From positions 1,426,001 to 1,490,000 of the forward strand of contig OZ244951.1 in the NCBI GenBank assembly GCA_965222315.1: 64,000 bases of DNA, written 5' to 3'. The notes under the pieces are model-generated. The model worked only from the letters and a program-made list of their open reading frames with translations. It did not search any database and was not told the origin of the DNA. A program made the translations under genes and the position numbers. Numbering within the stretch: position 1 is the stretch's first letter; each line of letters starts with the position of its first letter. Source of the stretch: JACKII01 sp965222315 (GTDB taxonomy: Bacteria > Pseudomonadota > Alphaproteobacteria > Bin95). Positions 51,065 to 58,603 of the stretch are shown here, piece by piece.

Positions 51065-52879
51065 ATGCAAATCCGTAATATCGCGATTATCGCCCACGTC
51101 GATCATGGCAAGACCACCCTGGTCGATTGCCTGCTGCATCAGTCCGGCACCTTCCGTGCCAATCAGCAGGTGGCGGAGCGCGCCATGGACTCCAATGACC
51201 AGGAGCGCGAGCGCGGCATCACCATCCTGGCCAAATGCACCAGCGTTGAGTGGAAGGGCACGCGCATCAACATCGTCGACACGCCCGGCCACGCCGATTT
51301 CGGCGGCGAGGTTGAGCGCATCCTGACCATGGTCGACGGCGTCGTCGTGCTGGTGGATGCCAGCGAAGGGCCGATGCCCCAGACCAAGTTCGTGGTCGGC
51401 AAGGCGCTACGCCTTGGCCTTAACCCCATCGTCCTGATCAACAAGGTGGACAAACCGGAGCAGCGCGCCTTCGAGGTGCAGGACGAGACTTTCGACCTGT
51501 TCGCAGCATTGGACGCCAACGAGGCGCAGCTCGACTTCCCGACGCTGTTCTCCAGCGCCAAGCAGGGCTGGGCTGCCGAAGATCCTGAAGACCGCCCCGG
51601 CAATATGGACGCGCTGTTCGACAAGATCGTGGAGCACGTGCCCGCGCCGAAGGTCGATGCGGATGCGCCGTTCTCCATCCTGGCGGTGACGGTGGAGCGC
51701 GACCCGTATCTGGGCCGCCTGTTGACAGGGCGTATTGAGACGGGCCGCATCAAGCCGAATATGCAGGTAAAGTCGCTGGACCGGCACGGCAACCTCGTCG
51801 AGAACGGCCGGATTTCAAAGCTCCTGGCCTATCGCGGCCTAGTGCGCGAAACCCTGGACGAGGCACAGGCGGGCGACATAGTCACCATTGCGGGCCTGAG
51901 CGAGACCAACGTCGCCAATACCATTTGCGTGGCGGAAGTCACCGAGGCCCTGCCGTCACAGCCTATCGACCCATCGACCTTGGCCATGACGTTCTCGGTT
52001 AATGACTCACCGCTGGCAGGCCAAGAGGGCGACAAGGTCACCAGCCGCTTGATCCGCGACCGCCTGCTGCGTGAGGCGGAGGGCAACGTCGCCATTCAGG
52101 TTCGCGAGACCCAGCACGCTGACAGCTATGAGGTGTCCGGGCGGGGCGAATTGCAGCTTGCCGTGCTGATCGAGAGCATGCGCCGGGAAGGTTTCGAGCT
52201 TTCCGTTTCCCGCCCGCGCGTGCTGTTCCAGACCAACGAGCAAGGCCAGCGCGAGGAGCCGATCGAAGAGGTCGTCATCGATGTTGACGAAGAATATGCC
52301 GGCGCGGTGGTCGAAAAGCTCGGCGTGCGCCGGGCGGAAATGCAGGAAATGCGTCCTGCCGGAGCCGGTAAGACGCGCCTAGTGTTTCTGGCACCCTCCC
52401 GCGGCCTGATCGGCTATCACGGCGAATTTCTGACGGATACCCGCGGCACGGGCGTGATGAACCGGGTGTTCAGCAAGTACGCGCCTTACAAGGGTCCGAT
52501 TGAGACGCGCCGCACGGGCGTGCTGGTCAGCCTGGAGCAGGGCAAGGCGGTGCCCTATGCGCTGTTTAACCTGGAAGACCGCGGTTTCCTGTTCGTGAGC
52601 GCGGGCGACCCAGTCTATCAGGGCATGATTCTGGGCGAGAACGCGAAGACCACGGATCTGGACGTTAACCCGCTGAAGGCCAAACAGCTCACCAACTTCC
52701 GCGCGAGCGGCAAGGACGAGTCGGTCGTGCTAACGCCGCCAGTGAACATGACTCTGGAAAAGGCGCTGGCCTATATTGACGACGACGAACTGGTCGAGGT
52801 GACGCCGAAGAGCGTCCGCCTGCGCAAGCGCTACCTGGACATTCATGAGCGCAAGAAGCAGGCTCGCAAGGCGGGGTAG
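51065..52879 (+). CDS. typA: Translational GTPase TypA/BipA
   Basis: 604-residue ribosome-associated GTPase. G1 is AHVDHGKTT (residues 10-18), G3 DTPGHADFG and G4 NKVDKP; the EF-G-like domains follow, and the C-terminal domain shows PSRGLIGYHGEFLTDTRGTG, unique to TypA. It aids 50S assembly and growth at low temperature or under stress. A methyltransferase gene follows after 20 bases. Confidence 0.97.
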   Translation: MQIRNIAIIAHVDHGKTTLVDCLLHQSGTFRANQQVAERAMDSNDQERERGITILAKCTSVEWKGTRINIVDTPGHADFGGEVERILTMVDGVVVLVDASEGPMPQTKFVVGKALRLGLNPIVLINKVDKPEQRAFEVQDETFDLFAALDANEAQLDFPTLFSSAKQGWAAEDPEDRPGNMDALFDKIVEHVPAPKVDADAPFSILAVTVERDPYLGRLLTGRIETGRIKPNMQVKSLDRHGNLVENGRISKLLAYRGLVRETLDEAQAGDIVTIAGLSETNVANTICVAEVTEALPSQPIDPSTLAMTFSVNDSPLAGQEGDKVTSRLIRDRLLREAEGNVAIQVRETQHADSYEVSGRGELQLAVLIESMRREGFELSVSRPRVLFQTNEQGQREEPIEEVVIDVDEEYAGAVVEKLGVRRAEMQEMRPAGAGKTRLVFLAPSRGLIGYHGEFLTDTRGTGVMNRVFSKYAPYKGPIETRRTGVLVSLEQGKAVPYALFNLEDRGFLFVSAGDPVYQGMILGENAKTTDLDVNPLKAKQLTNFRASGKDESVVLTPPVNMTLEKALAYIDDDELVEVTPKSVRLRKRYLDIHERKKQARKAG

Positions 52880-52899
52880 CGCTGCTGAAGGAGCCGAGT

Positions 52900-53631
52900 A
52901 TGGCTCAAAACATCTATGACGATCCGGACTTTTTTACCGGATACAGCCAGTTGCCGCGTTCTCAACACGGACTCGCAGGCGCGCCGGAATGGCCTTCAAT
53001 CCGAGCGCTGGTGCCCGACCTGACCGGCAAGCGGGTCGTTGACCTTGGGTGCGGCTTTGGCTGGTTTTCGCGCTGGGCCGCCGAGTATGGGGCGTCGTCC
53101 GTGCTGGGGCTGGATCTTTCCGAAAAGATGCTGGCGCGCGCCCGAAACGAGACTGACGACGGCCGGGTCGTCTATGAGCGCGCTGACCTGGAATCGCTGG
53201 TCCTGCCGGAGGCGGCGTTCGACTTCGCCTACAGTGCGCTCGCCTTTCACTATGTCGAAGACTTCGCGCGGCTTGCCGGCAGCATCTGGCGGGCACTGAC
53301 GCCGGCGTCAAAGCTGGTGTTCAGCATCGAGCACCCGATCTTCATGGCGCCCGCTGATCCCGGCTGGATCGAGGAACCTGACGGCAAGCCGGCATGGCGG
53401 CTGAACCGCTATTCTGACGAGGGCCGCCGGACGACGAACTGGTTTGCTGATGGGGTGGTTAAGTACCACCGCAAGCTGGCCACGACGCTCAATCTTTTGA
53501 TCGACGCTGGGTTTGCGATCGAACATGTGAACGAATGGGGCCCTACGGCAGCGCAGGTTGTTGCCCAGCCATCCTTGGTGCAGGAAATTGACAGGCCAAT
53601 GATGGTGATCGTCCGGGCGGGGCGCGTTTAG
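52900..53631 (+). CDS. Class I SAM-dependent methyltransferase
   Basis: 243-residue methyltransferase. Motif I is RVVDLGCGFGWFSRWAAEYG at about residues 46-65, motif II the GLDLSEKML strand, and AFDFAYSALAFHYVED motif III-like. The N-terminal YDDPDFFTGYSQLPRS and the late INEWGPT-like region resemble UbiE/ubiG-type and trans-aconitate-like small-molecule methyltransferases. AAGGAG precedes the ATG. The substrate is not known. Confidence 0.88.
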   Translation: MAQNIYDDPDFFTGYSQLPRSQHGLAGAPEWPSIRALVPDLTGKRVVDLGCGFGWFSRWAAEYGASSVLGLDLSEKMLARARNETDDGRVVYERADLESLVLPEAAFDFAYSALAFHYVEDFARLAGSIWRALTPASKLVFSIEHPIFMAPADPGWIEEPDGKPAWRLNRYSDEGRRTTNWFADGVVKYHRKLATTLNLLIDAGFAIEHVNEWGPTAAQVVAQPSLVQEIDRPMMVIVRAGRV

Positions 53632-53654
53632 CCGGGACACTGGGTGTTTCGGCT
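53630..53654. terminator. Hairpin at the methyltransferase stop
   Basis: AGCCGGGACAC and GTGTTTCGGCT pair (two G-T wobbles) around a three-base loop; the stem begins within the TAG stop. It lies between convergent genes (NTF2-like gene to the right on the minus strand). Confidence 0.5.
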
Positions 53655-53703
53655 CAGCTATGCACACAAATAACCCAAACAGCGGCAGGTCCCAGGCTCT
53701 GTC

Positions 53704-54228
53704 TCACGCCTTGAACGGAGCATTGCCGGCCAGGGACCAGGGCTGATCGTGTGGCACCAGGAATTTCAGGATGAAACGGTAGCGCTGTAACTGCCAGCCA
53801 GAAGCGGTGCGCACATAGTCGTCCTCGGTGATGGCGGACATCAGCATCGACCGGTTGCCATCCTCGAACGTGCAGGGTTGCCATAGCATCCAGGTTGCAT
53901 GGGCGCTGTCGCCATCCAACTCGATATGCGGGTTCACGAAGTAGTGCATCGAGAAGGTCCATCTTCCCGACCGCAAATGCGCATAGATCGCATCCCGCCC
54001 CCGGATTTCGCCGAACTGCGCGCCGCCGTCCCACACGCTGTCCTCCGTAAAGACGGTGTCAACCTGGCGGCGGGTAATGGCGTCGACCTCCGCCTGCGGT
54101 TTGCGGCGATGATCGTCCGTGTACTTGGAGTCGGCGCATTTGGCGTAGAACGCCTTTAGCTGCCTGATGGCTTCATAGTCCTCAACAAGGCGCAAGCGTT
54201 CTTCGGTACTCGACGCCATCGCGGGCAC
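53704..54228 (-). CDS. NTF2-like (SnoaL/bile-acid-dehydratase-like) protein
   Basis: 174-residue cone-shaped alpha+beta-barrel protein (EERLRLVEDYEAIRQLKAFY, SVWDGGAQFGEIRGRDAI, WQLQRYRFILKF). The family includes SnoaL cyclases, dehydratases and steroid isomerases acting on hydrophobic substrates; the fold-level match is good, the function is not. Start ATG 54228; a second ATG three codons later is possible. A hairpin separates it from the catabolic run to its right. Confidence 0.82.
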   Translation of the reverse strand: MPAMASSTEERLRLVEDYEAIRQLKAFYAKCADSKYTDDHRRKPQAEVDAITRRQVDTVFTEDSVWDGGAQFGEIRGRDAIYAHLRSGRWTFSMHYFVNPHIELDGDSAHATWMLWQPCTFEDGNRSMLMSAITEDDYVRTASGWQLQRYRFILKFLVPHDQPWSLAGNAPFKA

Positions 54229-54272
54229 TCCACCATGATCGTAGTGAGACAGGCCCGTTAAGGCCGGCTGAG

Positions 54273-54300
54273 CCTCTCCCCACAGCTATGCGGGGAGAGG
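54273..54300 (-). terminator. Strong hairpin downstream of the D-aminoacylase gene
   Basis: CCTCTCCCC and GGGGAGAGG form a perfect 9-bp stem with a 10-base loop, starting 13 bases after the D-aminoacylase stop on the minus strand. Similar CCTCTCCCC palindromes recur between genes in many GC-rich proteobacteria. Confidence 0.6.
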
Positions 54301-54313
54301 ACCGCCATTGTCC

Positions 54314-56062
54314 TTACTCGGCAGCGACCGCGGTGACCGCTGCGTCCTGGCCCGCGCGGACCAGCTTGCCCGGCAGCGCGCCGGTGTGCCGGCCGTTCTC
54401 GAACACCTTCACGCCGGAGACATAGGTGGCCTCGTAGCCTTCGGCGCGCTGTACCAGACGGCGGCCGCCGGCGGGCAGGTCGAAGACCACTTCTGGGCGG
54501 CGGATCGTCAGCTTGTCATAGTCGATGATGTTGACGTCCGCCTTCAGGCCGGGTGTCAGGCGGCCGCGGTCGGTGAAACCGAAGAAGTCTGCGGTCTCGC
54601 TGGTCACCCGGCGCACGGCCCATTCCAGCGGGAACTTGCCGCCCTTGGTCCGGTCGCGGGTCCAGTGGGTCAGCATGAAGGTCGGCATCGAGGCGTCGCA
54701 GATCTGGCCGCAATGGGCGCCGCCGTCGCCGAGGCCGATGATCGTCGCGTCGTCCTGCATCACCTCATAGACCGGCTCCAGGTCGCCGGTGTGGAAGTTG
54801 GTGACCGGGAACAGGATCATGCCTTTGCCCTCGTCAGAAACGAGGAAGTCGTAGGCGAATTCCTGCTCCGACTTGCCGGCGAGTTTGGCAGCGGTCGCAA
54901 CGTTGGCTTCTTCCGGCGGCTCGTATTGCGGCGGGTCATCCATCACATACATGCGGTCCCAGCGGCTCGCGATGGCGCGTTGCAGCGGCGGCAGTTTGTT
55001 CAGCAACTCGTCGGAGTTCGGCTCGTTCAGGATCTTTTCCTTCATGGCCGGGTCTTTAAGCTTGGCGACGCGTTCTTCGTGCGGCAGGCCGTTGAGCGCC
55101 GCAAAGCTCGGACGGCCGCTGAACGGGGTCAGCGAGGTCGAAAGGCCGAGGATCACGCCGACGGCACGGTTCGCCACCTGTGCCGTCACGCTGGCACCGG
55201 CATCGCGCGCGGCATGGACACCCTTCATCAGGCGGTTAACGCGGTCCGGATCGGAATAGCGGCCGGTGAGCAGGAACCAGAGCGGGCGGCCCGTTTCATT
55301 GCCGACCTGCTTCATCCACTCGAACTCGCCGTCTTCGTCCTCGAAGTCATTGAGCATGCCATAGGCGCCGTGATCGACGGCCTTGAAGGCCTGGCCGATG
55401 CCGATTAACTCGTCGGTCTTGGCATAGCGGCCGGGCACGCGCTCGCCACTCGTGGTGCGGTGGGACTCGGTGCGGGACGTGGTGAAGCCGAAAGCGCCTG
55501 CTTTCAGGGCTTCTTCCGTCAGTTCCTTCATCTTCTCAATGTCGTCCGGGGTTGCGTCCTCGAAGTCGATGGCGCGCTGGCCCATGACGTAGACGCGCAG
55601 CGGGTGGTGAGGCATCTGCGCCGCGATGTCGATGGCGCGCGGTTGGCGCTCCAGCGCATCGAGGAATTCCGGGAAGCTCTCCCAGTCCCATTTCAGCCCT
55701 TCGTCCAATACGATGCCGGGAATGTCTTCCACGCCTTCCATCAGGTCGATGAGGGCTTCGTGGTCGCTCGGCTTGCAAGGGGCGAAACCGACGCCGCAAT
55801 TGCCGAACATGACCGTCGTCACGCCTTGCCAGGAGGAAGGGGCGAGTTCCGGGTCCCAGGTGGCCTGTCCGTCATAGTGGGTATGCACATCCACCCAGCC
55901 GGGCGTCACCAACTTGCCGGTGGCGTCCTGCTCCTCCCGGCCAGGGCCCGCGGTACCGCCGACGGAGGTGATTTTGCCATTGTCGATGGCTACGTCGCCG
56001 ACGAACTTCGGTGCGCCGGTGCCATCAACAATTGTGCCGCCGCGAATAACCAGATCATGCAT
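54314..56062 (-). CDS. N-acyl-D-amino-acid deacylase family amidohydrolase
   Basis: 582-residue D-aminoacylase-type amidohydrolase. The metal motif HTHYDGQATWD, the conserved FGNCGVGFAPC (with the Cys ligand), the His in MPHHPLRVYV and the catalytic Asp in GDGGAHCGQICDASMP are present. Start ATG 56062 has GCGAGGA upstream; a longer reading to 56320 overlaps repeats and is rejected. Family members release amino acids from N-acyl-D-amino acids, N-acyl-D-glutamate, or related compounds. Together with the Rid, MBL and ICL-type genes upstream, it may belong to one catabolic unit. Confidence 0.92.
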   Translation of the reverse strand: MHDLVIRGGTIVDGTGAPKFVGDVAIDNGKITSVGGTAGPGREEQDATGKLVTPGWVDVHTHYDGQATWDPELAPSSWQGVTTVMFGNCGVGFAPCKPSDHEALIDLMEGVEDIPGIVLDEGLKWDWESFPEFLDALERQPRAIDIAAQMPHHPLRVYVMGQRAIDFEDATPDDIEKMKELTEEALKAGAFGFTTSRTESHRTTSGERVPGRYAKTDELIGIGQAFKAVDHGAYGMLNDFEDEDGEFEWMKQVGNETGRPLWFLLTGRYSDPDRVNRLMKGVHAARDAGASVTAQVANRAVGVILGLSTSLTPFSGRPSFAALNGLPHEERVAKLKDPAMKEKILNEPNSDELLNKLPPLQRAIASRWDRMYVMDDPPQYEPPEEANVATAAKLAGKSEQEFAYDFLVSDEGKGMILFPVTNFHTGDLEPVYEVMQDDATIIGLGDGGAHCGQICDASMPTFMLTHWTRDRTKGGKFPLEWAVRRVTSETADFFGFTDRGRLTPGLKADVNIIDYDKLTIRRPEVVFDLPAGGRRLVQRAEGYEATYVSGVKVFENGRHTGALPGKLVRAGQDAAVTAVAAE

Positions 56063-56172
56063 GGGGATGTCCTCGCCATAGAGCCAACAGTATTGGCTGC
56101 AGATGCTACCCGCGATTGTGCAGAGGGCGCAAGCAATGTGCGGCGATGTTCTGCGCCTAGGAGGGGCGGACG

Positions 56173-56261
56173 CCCCTCGATACGCGCTCTTGCTAGCGCT
56201 GCTCGGGATGAAATCCCCTTCTGTCTCATCCTGAGTAGCCGCGCAGCGGCGTATCGAAGGG
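56173..56261. repeat. Inverted pair of dispersed intergenic repeats
   Basis: A copy at 56173-56211 (CCCCTCGATACGC then a variable loop and GGGATGA) faces an inverted copy at 56226-56261 (TCATCCTGAGTAGCCGC then GGCGTATCGAAGGG). A third, degenerate copy lies at 14910-14944. The pair would form a cruciform or long hairpin between the ICL/PEP-mutase-like gene and the D-aminoacylase gene. Confidence 0.75.
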
Positions 56262-56276
56262 CCTGTTGCCGCGCTC

Positions 56277-57143
56277 TCAGCCCTGGTCGAGGAAGTCCTT
56301 GCTCCAGGCGTCATACGCATCGGATCGGGTAAAGACCTGGGTCAGTTCCTTTGGTGGGAGGCCTTGCAGGTCGCGGGGCTTTACGCCGTCCCGCAGCGCT
56401 TTCAACGTGGCGTATACCGCCTGTTGCGCGGCCATGATCGGCTGGTGCCCTTGCAGCGCGATCCGCACCCGGCGGGCCGAGAGATAGTCCAGATCCTCCA
56501 GTTCCGGCGTGGCCCCGCCCAGGACCAGGGGGAGAGTGGTGGCTTCGCTGATGGCCTCCACCTGAGCGCGGGTGGTCGCGCCGACCATGAACAGCGCATC
56601 GACGCCACATGCCTCATAGGCTTTGGCCCGCTTGATGCCCTCGTCCAGCCCGGCGATGGCGATGGCGGAGGTGCGCCCGGCGATGCAGAGCGCAGGGTCC
56701 TCCTTCGCTGCCACCGCGGCCTTCATCTTGCCGATACCCTCGTCCAGCGAAAGCAGGCGCTGCTTGGCCTCGCCATAGGGCTGGGGCAGTTCGGTGTCCT
56801 CAATGCTCATGCCGGAGACACCTGCGGTCTCCAATTCGCTGACGGTGCGCATGACGCTCAGCGCGTTGCCGTAGCCATGGTCCGCATCCACCATCAGCGG
56901 TATCTCCGCCGCCCGGTTGATGCGCAGGCACTGGTCGGCGAACTCGGTCAGAGTCATGACGATCAGGTCCGGCCCTCCGAGCACGGTCAACGAGCCGGTC
57001 GAGCCCGCGAACATGCCAACCTCGAAACCAATATGCTGGGCGATCCGGGCGGACATGGGGTCATAGACCGAGCCGGGATGGACACAGCGCTCCCCCTCGA
57101 TTACAGCACGGAAGGCCGTACGGCGGTCGTTCCAACTGGTCAT
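56277..57143 (-). CDS. Isocitrate lyase/PEP mutase superfamily protein (oxaloacetate-decarboxylase-like)
   Basis: 288-residue TIM-barrel enzyme. The metal site DADHGYGNALSVMRTV and VYDPMSARIAQHIGFEVG strongly recall the oxaloacetate decarboxylase PA4872 of Pseudomonas. The isocitrate-lyase KKCGH loop is absent. Start ATG 57143 overlaps the MBL-fold stop (ATGA); a reading to 57290 lies inside that gene. Probably cleaves a C-C bond next to a 2-oxo acid; substrate in this operon unknown. Confidence 0.9.
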   Translation of the reverse strand: MTSWNDRRTAFRAVIEGERCVHPGSVYDPMSARIAQHIGFEVGMFAGSTGSLTVLGGPDLIVMTLTEFADQCLRINRAAEIPLMVDADHGYGNALSVMRTVSELETAGVSGMSIEDTELPQPYGEAKQRLLSLDEGIGKMKAAVAAKEDPALCIAGRTSAIAIAGLDEGIKRAKAYEACGVDALFMVGATTRAQVEAISEATTLPLVLGGATPELEDLDYLSARRVRIALQGHQPIMAAQQAVYATLKALRDGVKPRDLQGLPPKELTQVFTRSDAYDAWSKDFLDQG

Positions 57144-57946
57144 GCGATGGAAACCTTCGGTTCGACGTCCAGGCGGCAGACGATGCCCTCCAGCTTCGGG
57201 TCGGCGGCAGGGTAGTAGTCGAGCACGGCCGGGTCGTGGCCTGGGATCACGTGGTCGATGCTGTCGCCGAGGCGCCTTAGCTTGCCCCAACTCTCAATCA
57301 TGCTGGCCATGTCCACCAGGATAGGGAAGGGCTTCTTGTCCTTGAAGTTCATGTAGAAGTGTGTCGCATCGCTCGCGACCATCACATAGCCGCGTTTGGT
57401 CTTGACGCGCACGGATTGCATGCCTTTGGCGTGGCCGGAGCAGAGATGCAGGCTGATGCCGGGCGCGATCTGCTCGTCACCGTCATAGAAGGATACCTGC
57501 TCCAGATAGACCTTGCGGACCATCTCGCACACGTCCTCCACATGGTAGGGCATGCGCAATGGCGCGTGGCACATGCACTTACCCGTCGCCATGTGCATCT
57601 CGCTTTCCTGGAGGTGCATCCGCGCGTTCTTGAAGTCGCCGAACGTGCCCGCATGGTCGTAATGCAGGTGAGTGATGATCACGTCCTCGACCTTATTGGC
57701 GTCGATGCCCAGCAGGTCGAGCCCTTCGCGCGGCAGGCGGTCGATCTTGCGACCGCGCATGGCCGCGACCTCATGATTGAAGCCGGTGTCGATGACGAAG
57801 GTGCGCTCGTTGTTGGTCGCGACCCAGATGAAGTAGTCCAGCGCCTTGCTGGTATCGTGCGGATCGCCGCCGATGAAATTCTCGCTCATGGGCCGGTTCA
57901 CGACCGAACCGTATTTGATGGCGTAAAGCTCGTAAGTGTCGTTCAT
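57140..57946 (-). CDS. MBL-fold metallo-hydrolase (N-acyl homoserine lactonase-like)
   Basis: 268-residue metallo-beta-lactamase-fold hydrolase. The zinc motif HLHYDHAG is followed by His (SGHAKG), Asp (ASDATHF) and His (PGHDP). The domain layout matches AiiA/AttM-type lactonases, which open acyl-homoserine or other lactones. GAGGAA lies five bases before ATG 57946. Coupled to the ICL-type gene by a four-base overlap. Quorum-quenching should not be assumed; a catabolic lactone is as likely. Confidence 0.92.
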   Translation of the reverse strand: MNDTYELYAIKYGSVVNRPMSENFIGGDPHDTSKALDYFIWVATNNERTFVIDTGFNHEVAAMRGRKIDRLPREGLDLLGIDANKVEDVIITHLHYDHAGTFGDFKNARMHLQESEMHMATGKCMCHAPLRMPYHVEDVCEMVRKVYLEQVSFYDGDEQIAPGISLHLCSGHAKGMQSVRVKTKRGYVMVASDATHFYMNFKDKKPFPILVDMASMIESWGKLRRLGDSIDHVIPGHDPAVLDYYPAADPKLEGIVCRLDVEPKVSIA

Positions 57947-58001
57947 GGGGTTCCTCGTATCGGCAGCGTTGTCACCGGTTATGCTATCGGATGGTGGGAT
58001 C

Positions 58002-58403
58002 TTAACCGCCCGCACCCAGGTGCGCCACGGCCTCGATTTCTACCGTGATGGCGGGGTCGGCGAGTTTGGAGACCTCGACCAGCGTGCTGACGGGGAAGTT
58101 GCCGGTGAAGAACTCCTGGCGGGCCTTCCAGACCTGCTCGCGGCGACGGATATCCGTGACATAGACGTTGATTTTTACCACGTCGCCCATCTGGCCGCCG
58201 GCAGCCTCCACCAGCACCTTGATCTTCGTAAAGATGGCTTTGGCCTGGCCGTAGTCGTCCAACCCGCCTTGGGCGGAGCCGTCAGGCGCGCGGGCGGTCA
58301 GGCCGGCGATATAGGCGACCTGACCGACCACCAGGCAGTTTGACCAGGTCTCCGGCGGTGGTTCCGGAGCATCGGGCGAGGTCACGCGGCGAATATCTGA
58401 CAT
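58002..58403 (-). CDS. Rid (YjgF/YER057c/UK114) family protein
   Basis: 133-residue chorismate-mutase-like trimer subunit. WSNCLVVGQVAYIAGLTAR and VVKINVYVTDI are typical. The Arg that RidA uses for imine hydrolysis (in the VARLP-type strand before the EIEA motif) is replaced by Lys (EVSKLADP), so it is a non-archetypal Rid protein without predicted enamine deaminase activity. It heads the four-gene minus-strand run and ends 55 bases before the MBL gene. Confidence 0.9.
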   Translation of the reverse strand: MSDIRRVTSPDAPEPPPETWSNCLVVGQVAYIAGLTARAPDGSAQGGLDDYGQAKAIFTKIKVLVEAAGGQMGDVVKINVYVTDIRRREQVWKARQEFFTGNFPVSTLVEVSKLADPAITVEIEAVAHLGAGG

Positions 58404-58532
58404 GGGGTTGGTCTCCAGGAATTGCGCATAGTCTGCAGTCTAACCGGGTGCCTATGCCGAGTGCCAGCAGCGGATAAGGGGCTGGTAAGGAATTGTGCGG
58501 CGACGTGCACTATAAGTTGGTGGTTGTTGCGG

Positions 58533-58562
58533 TTGACGGTGGGTTGCAACTGGCTTTACTAC
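58533..58562 (+). promoter_or_regulatory. Candidate promoter of the NRPS-like gene
   Basis: TTGACG (58533-58538) with TTACTA after 17 bases or TACTAC after 18 (58556-58562). The predicted leader of about 36 bases is AT-rich and has no clear Shine-Dalgarno before ATG 58604. Confidence 0.35.
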
Positions 58563-58603
58563 ACTGCTCCAAGAGAGCACTTCCCAATAAAATCAATAAC
58601 AAC

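Noticed and set aside
57140..57946. Quorum-quenching lactonase as a firm function
   Set aside because: The fold and zinc site fit, but the operon context points equally to catabolic lactones and no LuxI/LuxR genes are present.
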